Shown here one piece after another: positions 45,239 through 56,500 of a stretch of DNA of 64,000 nt (positions within the stretch are counted from its first letter, which is position 1; each line of letters opens with the position of its first letter). Under the pieces are notes generated by a model. The model was not told the origin of the DNA, did no database searches, and worked only from the letters and a program-made list of their open reading frames with translations. A program made the position numbers and the translations under genes. Where the stretch lies: NCBI GenBank assembly GCA_033807775.1, contig CM066326.1:93846873-93910872 (forward strand), written 5' to 3'. The DNA comes from Saussurea involucrata (taxonomy: Eukaryota; Streptophyta; Magnoliopsida; Asterales; Asteraceae).

Positions 45239-46976
45239 ATGTCGACAGAACCCAGGAGTACCATTAGAGATCAGGATGATCTCGATAGCTTTAGGAATCT
45301 AGCGAAAATCCCTGCGGGGATTACTGTGAGCAAGGTCGGTAAGGTTCGACCGGAGATGTGACCTGTTGGGTACGTCGTGATATACGAGTACCCCTTTAAG
45401 ATAGGTTTTGAGTGGCCATATTCGCCTCTGGCCAAGGCTTTTATGTGCGAGTTCGACCTCTCGCCGGGGCAACTGATGCCCCAGTTCTGGCGGGTCATCC
45501 AGGTCGTCGAGCGACTTACCAAGAACTGGGAGTCGCCGATGAACGTGAAAGATCTCTTGACGGCTTATCAGGTCAAGATGGACACGTACCGTCGCTACAG
45601 CATATTCTCAAAGCATAAGGGCGATCGAACCCTGATCCTGAAAACTGCGGTCAACGACCGCAAATGGAAGACCAGGTACGCATTCGTGCGTGTGGTGACG
45701 CTGGACCCTGACAGCGATTGGATCAGATCAGGCTGGAAAATGACCAGTGAGTTTTAACTTTGGTCGAACGTTACTTGTATTGCTTTGTTTCTCGACTAAT
45801 CTTGTTTCTCTATATGCTTTTCAGACATTAACTTCGACAAGGTGAAGCCCAATGATGACTCCAAGACAAAGATCGAGAAGTTTCTGGAGATTAGTCCCGA
45901 TGATCGATCGTTCGTCACACGTCATTTGGTAGACGAAGACGAAGACCTGGTCTACCTTGGTGAAAACCGACAGACGAGACAAGAAGAAGGAGAGGAAGAA
46001 GAGGAGGAAGAAGAGACTGGGGAGAAGAAGAGAAAGAGGAGAAAGAGAGAGGGGAGTCGAGGGAAGAAAAGGAAGAGATGACCGGTAAGTATTTCTTCGC
46101 TTTCTTTTCGCTCGACCTAGGCTTTCCCTTCTTTTGATCATCTAACCATTCTTTCTTTCGCCTTACAGGAGAACCTCAGGCGAAGATGACGCCCGCAGCT
46201 GTCAAGAAGGCAGCTCAAGTTGAACTGGCCCGTCAGGGCAGGGAAAAAAGGAAGGAGATCCCGACAACTGGGTCGGGTGTCCTAAAGCGGACCAGGATGA
46301 TGGTCCCGAATGAACCGTCTTCAAAGACGGGCGGCTCGTCGAGAGTCGTCACGTCTGAGAAGGCGAAGGTGTCGATCTCGACTCCTGAGAAGACGAAGAT
46401 GTCTTCCGACGCGATTGGCGCGACATCAGTCAGCCCGGCGCTTCAGGCGACAAAGACGGCGCCTTCATCTACGACATCGACCCGTACAGCGTCCGACAAG
46501 GGCGAGGGTCACACGACCGAGGATAAGGAAGTCACGACGGTTAACTTTACATTGTCGTCGGACTTCTTAGTTGACAACGTCCTAGACGGGACGAAATTGT
46601 TTCCGCATCTGGGGAAATATCAACTCCCATCTTTCGAGGAGCGTTTTCGAGGGGTCTCCGTCGAGGAGGCGGGATCGCATGTTGCCGGACTGGCGTTCAT
46701 GGTAAGTCTTTCTTTCAAGACTTGTTTTATTTTGTCGATGTTTATTTTGTCGAATATTTATTAACAATGCTTTTCATATTTTTCAGACGTTCCAGTCTTC
46801 CCTGGCTTTGCACGCTGAAACGACACGGATAGAAGGCCTAGTGTCTTCTGCTCTTAAGAGAGAGGACACAGCGTTGGAGAGGGAGAGGTCCGCTCTGGCA
46901 CGTGCCGAGGATATGTCGGTACGACTCGACGATGCTCTGAACGAACTGGAAGCCGTCGTACATGCAAGGGACGAGG
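45239..46976 (+). pseudogene. Tat-type ORF with PF04195-like region, four exons
   Basis: Exon 1 (45239-45746) starts MSTEPRSTIRDQ, has an in-frame TGA at 45359, then reads EYPFKIGFEWPYSPLAKAF and VIQVVERLTKNWESPMNV, matching the 'gypsy-type transposase' region common in plant Tat elements. Exon 2 (45825-46084) continues in phase and ends in a Glu/Lys/Arg-rich tract; reaching the gtaagt donor in the right phase requires a frameshift there. Exon 3 (46169-46701) is Ser/Thr-rich and ends LAFM at gtaagt. Exon 4 (46787-46976) begins TFQSSLALHAETTRI and is a strong coiled coil (RERSALARAEDMSVRLDDAL) cut off by the inserted LTR. Its role, structural Gag-like or accessory, is unknown. Confidence 0.65.
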
Positions 46977-48815
46977 TGTAACACCTCGAATTTCCATTGT
47001 AACTTTTAGTCTTTATGAATGAGATTGAATTGTATTTTGGTTTAAAATTTGGACTATTGCAATTATATAAATCTTTGGGGTTAAATATTCAAGTGACCAA
47101 AGTTTGTTGATATTTTTGGAAAATTGAAACTTGAGGGTGTGTTTGGTTAATTTTGGAAAGTGGGTTAGATAAGTGATGAGGTGGGTTTGAGAAAATATCT
47201 CATTTTACTTTGGCTGAAGTCGGTTTTGGCAGAGATGGAGAAAGAAGAGAGAAAGAAGAGAGAAAGAAGAAAGAAGAAGAGATTAAGAAAGCAAGTTGAT
47301 TTTGTGGGTAAGAAATTCTATAGGTTATGCAAAATTTGATTCCAGTTGCAGGATAGTATCCATAACATAATTTGATTTCATCTAGGTGCTATTTTGATTT
47401 GGAGTCTGATTGTGCAGAGAAGTGGGTCTAAGAACCAAAGGTGAGTTCATTCACTCCTTTGATTAAATCCATGTTTTCTGTTAAATTAAACATTAAGATA
47501 CCTGTATAAATTGTTTTGGGAATGAATTAATGTGTTTAAAACAAGTTGAATGGAACAGACATGGTTTTGGATTGGAGTTTTAGGATGCAGGTTGAAGTTA
47601 TCAGGTAAAAAGATAGTACCCGGTAACCTCTGTGTGAAGGTATCCGGATGAGACAAAGGTATCCGGTAAGTCTTGATTTCTGTAGTTTCCGGATGTGTTA
47701 GATACCGGATGGTATCCGGGTTACATTAGTTACCGGATGTCATCCATATTGTTATTGTTTCCGATAAAGTATCCGGATAGAGTTATACCCGGTAAGTTTT
47801 ATGTATCCGGTAAGTCCTATATACCCGGTAAGTTTATGTATTCGGTAAGTTTTGTATCCGGTCACTTTTGAATACCCGGTAACTTTGGGTTTGTTAACTT
47901 CTGGACAGGATATGATTGAAGAATTGAAATACAATCCTAGTAGTTTGAACATACTTACAGTGGTATGGTAGTGTGTTAAGCTTAAAGATTGTTTTAGTTG
48001 ATACTATGCAGGTGTGTAGTAGATGTAATGGATCCATAGGCACTAGTTTTTATAAACACGTGGAATAGGCGTGGATTAATCGTAATTCCAGTGTGTATGA
48101 TAAACGTGGAATAGGCGTGGACTAATCGTAATTCCCATTTCACATTGATGAGAAATCGTAGGATAGGCGTGGACTAATCGTAATTCCCGATCTCTAAGGA
48201 AGCAAAGGGATTGACATGTGTAATTGTAATCTCTACTTCCTTTCCAAGAAATTGACATGTGTAATTGTGATTTCTTGGATATGAGCATTAATCTAGAATC
48301 CATGGAGATTCGTAGTGGGCTCTTGAACATGGTATTATGACTGACTTGATGTTGGTTATATTCATGGAATCGGGTGTAATCCCGTCAGCGATGTTAAAAC
48401 GTATGGTAAGAAAAGGGTAAACAAGTTTGTTATGCCTTGTTTACATTATTTTTTAAAAGTATTATTTGAAACCGAATGTTCTCACTAGGCGTTAGCCTAA
48501 TCGTTTCAAATTATATTTTCTTACCAGGTACTAGCTCGGGAAAGTAAAGGGCTGTGGGACGAGTGCTTTCGAGTATATGCTTTTGGAGGAAAGTGGAGAA
48601 GTTAGCCTTAGTGAGGAGTTTTGGCAAATTTTGGATAACCAGTTTAATCTGATCTTAGTTGACAGGATTAGATTAATAGGTTATTTTGAATTGACATTAT
48701 TGTATATATGAATCCTCAAGGCTAATTCTCTATTTATGTATAAAGCTTGGAAGATTTATGTTTAAATCTTATTACAATTTGAAGTTTAAATTAGCCCTGA
48801 TTTTAAGGTGTTACA
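46977..48815 (+). repeat. 5' LTR of the second Ty3 element
   Basis: It begins TGTAACACC and ends GGTGTTACA. Between about 47590 and 47890 it carries a dense cluster of 'tatccggtaagt' variants, and near 48050-48190 three copies of 'ggaataggcgtggactaatcg'. ORFs in it are not genes. Confidence 0.88.
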
Positions 48816-48818
48816 ATA

Positions 48819-48830
48819 TGGTATCAGAGC
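48819..48830 (+). promoter_or_regulatory. primer-binding site of the second Ty3 element
   Basis: TGGTATCAGAGC, three bases after the LTR end; complementary to initiator-Met tRNA. Confidence 0.9.
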
Positions 48831-49163
48831 ATTAGTTTAAGTGAACTAGGTATGCTAGTGAGATACCTAGACTTAAGCTGAGATGAATTAAGATATGATA
48901 TGTGAGATATGGGTAGAAGTACTAAAACGGGATAGTCTTAGAGTCGACGGAATTACGTGAAATTAGTACTGTAACGCTGGTAACTAGGATTCTCATGTAT
49001 TGTATGTTCACAATTCCAATTAGCTACTGTTATTATGAATATATTGTTACACAAGCATACTTGTTTCTAAATTGTTACAGTGACTAATGACCGGTAAAGT
49101 ACGTTTCGTATGTTTAGATATGTGTAGCCATTTCTTATGGTTATTTCTTTGTGTTATATCAGA

Positions 49164-51895
49164 ATGATGGTGAATACACCACCAAGATCCTCTAATTCTT
49201 CGGAGGACAGAGCAATAACTGATTGGGGGTTGGAGGGACAACCTGGAACGGGCGAACCCCATGAAAGTCCGCCGAGGCCACCTCTAATAGGTGGATTGGA
49301 AAGTCAAACACATAGGACGAGTACTGGTACTTCTAATCCGGAAATACCGGAATCGACTATGGAATCTCGTATGATGGAGAGTATGACGAGAATGATGACT
49401 ACAACAATGGCACAACAAACAGAAACATTTATGAAAGCGCTGAATGATCGAAGTGCGGAGTTACGGCGAACGAAGACTGATACTGGGGTAATAAATCCAA
49501 TTCGTAACCCTGTGATAGAGACAGAAAGGAGGGTGGAAAGAGTCTGCTCGTATAAAACGTTTCTAAGCTGTAAACTGCCAGAGTTTACCGGAGCAGATAA
49601 TTCAGTAGCATGCATGAATTGGCTCAGAGAAATGGAACAAGCTTTCCGAGCTTGTGAATGTGATGAGAAATCAAAGGTCAGATTTGGGTCTCAAATGTTA
49701 AGAGGTAATGCGTTGACTTGGTGGAATGTAGTGACGACTACGATCACTGCTCCAATCTTGGCTGTTATGACTTGGGAGTCATTCAAGAAAAAGATCTTGG
49801 AAGAATATTGAAATGAAAATGAAATAGATAGGATTGAAGAAAAGTTTCGAACTCTTAAGAAAGGTGATTCAACTATTCGAAAGTACACCGAATCCTTCAT
49901 GGAGAAGCTAAACTTAGTGGGGCATGTGGCTCCGACTGAGAAAGAAAAGATTAAAGCGTATTTGAAGGGTTTGCCAGCAGACATGATGTCCCGAGTGCGA
50001 AATGCTAAAGCTACTACGTTGAGAGAAACAATTGAAGAAACCAGAGTTATGGAAAGAGTTTATGCTAAGGACAAAGAAGAAAAGATGCAAGTGGGAGAGA
50101 AACGGAAATGGGAAGGTCGGACAGAGTCTTCTCAGAAATCAAAAGCATCTGGTAAAAGTACTCATTATGAACCTCGTCGTGAGCCGAATTGGTGCCCGAA
50201 GTGTAGGAGTAAGCACTATGGACCGTGTCGGGTGACAACGCTGGAATGTTATAAGTGTGGTAAAAGTGGGCATACTATGAATAATTGTCCTGTACAAGGA
50301 TCAACGTGCTACGAGTGTAAACAACCAATTTCCGTCGAGATTGCCCAAAGTTGAAAAAGGGTGGAGACCAAAGCAAGAAACCAAATATTCCCAAGCCAAC
50401 GGGTCGGGCATTCCATATGACAACTGATGAAGCCAAAGAATCGAAAGACGTCGTTTAGGGTACATTCCTCGTTAATTCCATTCCTGCGCGCATTTTATTT
50501 GACCGTGGTGCAAATTTGTCATTTGTGTCCAAGTCGTTCTATCACAAGTTAGCTATGCCTATCATTACCTTGGAAGATGCCTTAGTAGTTGAGGTAGCTA
50601 ACGGGGGTCAAGTCTTGGTTCGCGAAAGACTTGAGGGTTGTTTTATTTCAGTAGGGGAAATGAAATTTCCGATCAACTTGTTGTTGATGAAAATTGGAGG
50701 ATTCGATGTAATTGTGGGTATGGACTGGCTGACAGTCAACCAGACAGAGATACTTTGTGCAAAGAAATTAATCCGGATTCCGATGGCTGATAAGGATGAT
50801 GTACTCATCTTTGGGGAAAAGCAAAAAGGGGAAGTTCCGTTAATTTTTGTTGCAAAAGCGCGTAAATGCTTGATGAAAGGATGTTCATCCTATCTGGCGT
50901 ATGTTTTAGATGTAAAGTCAGAAAAGAAACAAGTAGAAGATATTAAGGTGGTACGTGAATTCCCGGACGTATTTCCCGATGATCTTCCAGGCCTACCGAC
51001 TGAACGGAAGGTAGAGTTTCGTATTGATCTTATCCCTGGATCGGCACTTATAGCGCGTGCACCGTATCGCCTAGCGCCGGCCGAAATGAAAGAGACGATG
51101 ACACAACTACAGGAGTTGTTGGATAAAGGTTTTGTTAGACCGAGTTCTTCATCTTGGGGAGCTCCGGTTTTGTTTGTTAAGAAGAAGGATGGCACCATGA
51201 GGATGTGCATCGATTATCGAGAGTTGAATAAGGTGACTATTAAGAACAAATATCCGCTTCCAAGGATTGATGATCTATTCGATCAACTCCAAGGTGCAGG
51301 ATGTTTTTCAAAGATTGATTTAAGGTCAGGGTATCATCAAGTTCGGGTAAGAAATGAAGATATCCTTAAGACGGCGTTTAGAACAAGGTATGGGCATTAT
51401 GAATTTCTTGTAATGCCATTTTGGTTGACCAATGCTCCAGCTGTGTTCATGGATCTGATGAACAGAGTATGTCGACCATTTTTAGACAAGTTTGTCATTG
51501 TATTCATTGATGACATACTTGTTTATTCAAAGACTGAAGTAGATCATGAACGTCATCTTCGTGAAGTCTTAGAAGTATTGAGAAGATAGAAATTGTACGC
51601 GAAGTTCTCGAAATGTGAATTCTGGTTAAAAGAGGTACAATTTCTAGGCCACGTAATCACTTGGGAGGGAGTTAAAGTAGATCCAACAAAGATAGAAGCA
51701 ATGACGAATTGGGAGACACCAAGAAGTGCGTCTGAAATAAGAAGTTTCTTGGGTCTAGCGGGTTATTACCGAAGATTCATTAAAGACTTCTCAAAGATTG
51801 CTTCTGCTTTGACCTTATTGACTCGAAAGAACGTGAAGTTTGTTTGGACTGAAAAACAAGAATCGACTTTCAAAACTTTACGACAAAAGTTATGT
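49164..51895 (+). pseudogene. degenerate Ty3/gypsy gag-pol, cut in RNase H
   Basis: Gag starts MMVNTPPRSSNSSED and has the capsid motif MNWLREMEQAF. A TGA at 49809 breaks it. A CCHC knuckle (CYKCGKSGHTMNNC) lies at 50247-50291; a frameshift near 50325 falls inside a second knuckle, and a TAG lies at 50456. The protease motif reads DRGA (50501) where DSGA is expected, so the catalytic triad is changed. Reverse transcriptase is well kept (VKKKDGTMRMCIDYREL; FIDDILVYS near 51503), with a TAG at 51587. The frame ends at LRQKLC where the hAT begins. The element could not support its own movement. Confidence 0.9.
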
Positions 51896-52466
51896 GTAGG
51901 GGTGTAAATGATGCGAGTCGAGCTCGAGTATCAATATACTCGACTCGAACTCGAAAACCAATACTTGAGCTCGAACTCGACTCGAAAACTCGCGAGTAGT
52001 AAAAATCCAAACTTGAACTCGACTCGAAAGCTAATTCCTGAGCTCGAACTCGAACTCGTTTCAAGCTCGTTTCAAGCTCGAATCAAGCTCGAACTCGAGC
52101 TCGAACCAAGCTCGAACTTTTTTAATATATAACATTATTAGAAGTTCGAAATAAATCTAAATTACCAACTAAAAATTCAGGAAATTAAAAGTTTACAACC
52201 AAATAAAAAATAAAGCCGAAACTAGTCTTAACTTGCAACCAAAAGCAAAACGAAGTCGAAAATTACAATATTAAAACCAAAGTACATTATAAATCCATCG
52301 AAAAGCAAAATAAGATTTAAATTCAATTCAATGGTTGGGTTCCTTGAACGGTACTTGAATGAAGATTTCTTTTGGTTGTTCTTCACTCTCCTACAATAAA
52401 AAGAAAAACAAATTAGTATACTTAATAAAAGTGAAGATAATTAACTAAACATATTTAAATATTTAC
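51896..52466 (-). mobile_element. hAT element, one end only, split by the Copia LTR
   Basis: TAGGGGTGTAAATGATGCG followed by repeated ctcgaactcgactcgaa words is a typical hAT terminus with subterminal repeats. A candidate target duplication GTTATGTG precedes it (51888-51895). On the minus strand 52330-52395 can be read as a last exon (ESEEQPKEIFIQVPFKEP, stop, after a ttattgtag acceptor), perhaps the transposase end. The opposite terminus is not in the window, consistent with the Copia element having landed inside this hAT. Confidence 0.6.
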
Positions 52467-53432
52467 TGTTGATCCAAACCCTCAGTGATTTGATAATGAC
52501 CCTATCTTAAATACTTAGTGAAAATTGTAAGTAAACAATATGTATCAGAGTTTCACTATCGCTGATAAGTACTAAGATCTTACAGTACTGCTGATAGGAA
52601 CTCTCGCTCTTTTAGATTAAACATTCAGCGAACACTGTTCACCATATCGCTGAGTCTGTTCAGTCCTTATGGTGATCGCTGATAAATTAGTTGTTTACTT
52701 ATGATCCCTGAAGACAAGATTCACGTCAACAAAGGTTCTACGCTGAAGTCGAAGATCAAGCTCAAGAACCAGCGACAAGTCTCCTAATGAACTGATGCGG
52801 ATCAGCGAAGACTCAGATTTGTCCACTCAACGTGAAGTATCAAGTACAAGACTTTAGCTATCGCTGAACTTTATCATTCGCTGAATAGTAAATGATAATC
52901 GCTGAATCAACGAAAGCTGATCATGAAGTCCTCCGTACAAAGTACTTTTGTCTTAACCTCCCTTGCACGCCACCGTACGAAATGTCAGAAAAGAACCTCT
53001 GAAAATCTGAAATCGTACAACCACTCTGATACTACACTGTTCATTCATGCGGCTACTAAGGTTGTCAACAAAGGTCAATGACATGCAACCAATCCGCTGA
53101 TGACACGTGTAAAGTGTATACTGAATTGCATTAAATGCATGCAGTATATAAAGAGATGAACTCACTTCATTTGAAGTAACTTGCTAACTCTGGACAAGTT
53201 CAAATCTCTCTTAAGATAGGATTTTATTAGTAATCTCCTTATCTTTCTTAGTGCAAGAAACCTTAGTGTTCCAACTTGTTTAGATTTAGGTTTATCCTTA
53301 ATCTTGTTTCCGCAACAAGCTGTAAATTGTTAATGATTTATCAATAAACAATTTAGAAAAGTAAAATAGTGTGTTTGTATTCACCCCCCCCCCCCCTTTC
53401 TACAAACTTGTTTAGGCCTTTCGGGACCAACA
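52467..53432 (+). repeat. 5' LTR of the Copia element
   Basis: It begins TGTTGATCC and ends GGGACCAACA. It carries at least ten gctga/tcagc words in its first half, a G-box ACACGTGT at 53103-53110, a TATA box at 53145-53152, AATAAA near 53343 and a poly-C run of about 14 at 53384-53397. The preceding TTTAC (52462-52466) would be the target duplication. Confidence 0.85.
53103..53152 (+). promoter_or_regulatory. LTR promoter: G-box and TATA box
   Basis: ACACGTGT is followed 42 bases later by TATATAAA. Transcription would be expected to begin about 30 bases beyond, near 53180, starting the genomic RNA. Confidence 0.6.
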
Positions 53433-53434
53433 AG

Positions 53435-53446
53435 TGGTATCAGAGC
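53435..53446 (+). promoter_or_regulatory. primer-binding site of the Copia element
   Basis: TGGTATCAGAGC lies two bases after the LTR end and is complementary to initiator-Met tRNA. Confidence 0.92.
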
Positions 53447-53512
53447 GGATTTGTTTAATCTCATAAACAAGATCTAATCTAAGATATTTCTCTTCCTAGC
53501 TATTATCTGAAA

Positions 53513-56500
53513 ATGGCCAACACAAACACAAACACTCACTATATAGACAATGGTTCTCTTGCAAAACCCCCTAGATTTTCCAGAGATAACTTCAACTTAT
53601 GGAAAAATAGGATGACACTCTTCTTAGAAGGTGTAGACCCTACTATACCTTACTATCTTGAAAACGGCCCACACATCCCTGTAACAATTGATCCTGCAGT
53701 TCCAGCCACTGCAACTAGAGCTGCTATTCCAGAAAGGCTGATTCCAAAGGAAATCCATCATTGGACCGATGAAGACAAGAAGAAAGTGGCTATAGATACA
53801 AAAGCCAGATCCATACTATCCATGGCCCTTCCTGACGAAGTCTACCATTCCGTCATGAACCTGAAATCCTCAAAAGATATGTGGGACACAATATGTGTTC
53901 AGTATGAAGGAACGTCTGAAGTCCAGGATTCAAGAAAGATCAACCTGGTAAGACAATATGAAAGCTTCATCTCTGGTAAGAATGAAACTCTCTCTGAAGT
54001 ACATCAACGTTTTAATTGCTTAATTATAGATCTAAAAACGGTTGGTAAGGAATATTCTAACTTTGAAGTGCTGACAAAGTTTTTAGAATGTTTACCTGAA
54101 AGCTGGGACAATTATTCCATGTGTCTCAAGCTGTCGAAAGATCTAAGATCAATGACACTTGCTACCTTATATGGCACATTGCTGAATCATGAGCAATCTA
54201 GCCATCTTAAGAAGAATCTTGTAAAAGATTCCAAAAGCACCCCTGTTGCTTTAATCTCAGAGGAACCTTCTACTCAGCGACCCGTGGTCACTATCACTGA
54301 GTTAGAAAGTAACTCTGAAAGGTCATCAGATTCTGATTCTTCAGATGATGATGAATCCTTGGCTCTCCTAACTAAAAAGTTCAGGAGATTTGCCAAGAAG
54401 AAAATGTTTAGAAAGAACAAAACTCTTTCTATAGCTGACAAGCCTAAATAATCAGCTTTTGTTGATAAGGCTACTGCTACTTGTTTCAACTGCGAAAAGA
54501 CAGGTCATTTCGCTAACGAGTGCAGGTCAAAGAAAATCATGAGACCTTCAGCTTTTACAAAGAAATCCTTTGTTCCAAGAAATAAAGACGACAAATACTT
54601 AAAGCTGAAGGAGAAGTATGCAAAGCTGAAAAGCTTTAAGAAGAAAGGAAAAGGCCTGATGGCTGACTATGATTGGGCTGCTTCTGATGAAGAAGCCTCA
54701 TCATCTGATTCTGAAGATGATGAAGCAAATCAATGTCTCATGGCCAAGATTGAAGAAGAGGAAGAAAGTTCAGACATTCCCTCCACTTCAACATCTGCCA
54801 TTCAGGTATCACCTTCCTTCTTTACCAATATTGTAAATATTGATGAAGCTGATAGTCTCCGTAAAATCGAACTGATGACTAGAAGTTTATACGAAGCCAT
54901 GAACGGCAAAGCTGTGGTTGAAAACCAAAATCTTGATCTCGCTGAAAAGCTTAAAAACTGCCACCTTCAAATAGAAAAGCTTTCTAAATTTGAAGAAGAT
55001 TTTAAAGATCAAGTCCATTTAAATCAGCTAGTCAAAATCGAACGAGCGGAAGCTATCGCTGCATTAAAAGCTGAACAAGCTACTGTTGAAGGATGGTGTA
55101 ATTCTTCAACAAAGATCACTGAGATAATTAAGGCTCAGATTCCTCTGAGTGATAAACGTGGTCTGGGTTATAAATATGATACTCCAATACCAACCACTGA
55201 ACGTTCAATGCTTAAATTTGGAACGTTCGTATCCTCAATAGCTGACACTTCTTCATCTCAGTACTCCTCGTCGGTTACACCAATCCCTGAGGAAACTCCT
55301 ACCTCAAAAGGTAAGGAGAAAATGGTTTATTCAAAACCTACCTCTGTCTCTAAAGACAAAGTTAAAGGAATTTTTATTTATCAAAATCCTCAGAAGGGTA
55401 CATTAGTACCTAATCTGAATGCTTCTAAAGCCTTAGTGATTCATTCATCTGGTTCTAGAAATCAGACCTCTGGATCAGTTCAGCGACCTACTCCTAGACT
55501 CAGAGTAGATGTCCTTGGTAAGAAATCTGAAGAACTGAATGTTCGTCCTATTTCAAAATCCAATAGTGTACTTGGTGCTGGCACTTCTAATTCCAAATTA
55601 AAAGCTCAGCACTCAAGTGGTCCTAGAACTAATTTTAGTTATAGGAAATGTTATCACTGTGGACTTACCGATCATATTGCAAGTAAGTGTCCCACAGCCA
55701 CCAAAGCTGATAAGATAGCTAAGGTGAAGATAGCACCCAAGAAGACCAAACCAGTTGCAATTCAGGTCAAGGTGACTCCTACCTCTGAGGTCAAGAAATT
55801 GACCAAAGTGAAGAAAGACAAAGCTGAATCTTCAAATGCTGCGAAGACTGCTGAACCCATTCCAACCTCTTCCACTGACAAACGCGTATACATGGCGAAG
55901 TGGGTACCCAAGCAAAACTAATCTTCCTTTGTATTGCAGGTTAAGAAGGGTATCTGGTATCTCGATAGCGGATGCTCTAGACACATGACTGGAAAGAAAA
56001 GCCTGCTCGCTGAATACAAGGAAGAGAAGGGTCCCTCTGTGACTTTCGGTGGAAATGGAAAAGGACACACCCGAGGGTATGGTGTACTTTCAAATGGTAC
56101 AACATCCTTCAGAAGAGTCGCATATGTTGAAGGGCTGAAGCATAATCTTCTGAGCATCAGTCAGCTTTGCGACATGGATAACAAAGTGATTTTCACTAAG
56201 GAATCCTGCTTTGTCTCTGACAAAAAGGAGAAGATAGCTCTCAACGGTTATCGTTTGGAAAATGTTTACGTTATAAACATGGACTCAACAACCACTGAAA
56301 ACTCCTGTTTCTTCTCAAAGGCATCTTCTGATGTCAACTAGCTATGGCACAAGAGGCTCTCACATCTCAACTTCAAGACACTGAATACTCTTTCATCCAA
56401 AGAGTTAGTCACTGGTCTACCTCAACATTCATACGCCAAAGAATCCTTATGTTCAGCGTGTGAAAAAGGGAAGCAGACCAAGGCAAGCTTTAAGTCAAAG

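Larger units (their letters stand above)
43847..46976 (+). mobile_element. Tat-type gypsy retroelement, 5' part, split by insertion
   Basis: A candidate 5' LTR is followed by a leader with its own promoter-like sequences and a multi-exon ORF containing the 'putative gypsy-type transposase' (PF04195-like) region, a feature of Tat/Ogre-class elements in eudicots. The coding sequence runs without a stop into position 46976, where the LTR of another element begins. The remaining gag-pol must lie beyond the window. Confidence 0.65.
46977..51895 (+). mobile_element. second Ty3/gypsy element, degenerate, 3' part beyond window
   Basis: A 1.84-kb 5' LTR, a primer-binding site for initiator-Met tRNA and a gag-pol related to the chromovirus at 23708-31860 lie on the plus strand. 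The element breaks at 51895, early in RNase H, where a hAT terminus starts. The coding region has several stops and a frameshift, so this copy is older. Confidence 0.9.
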
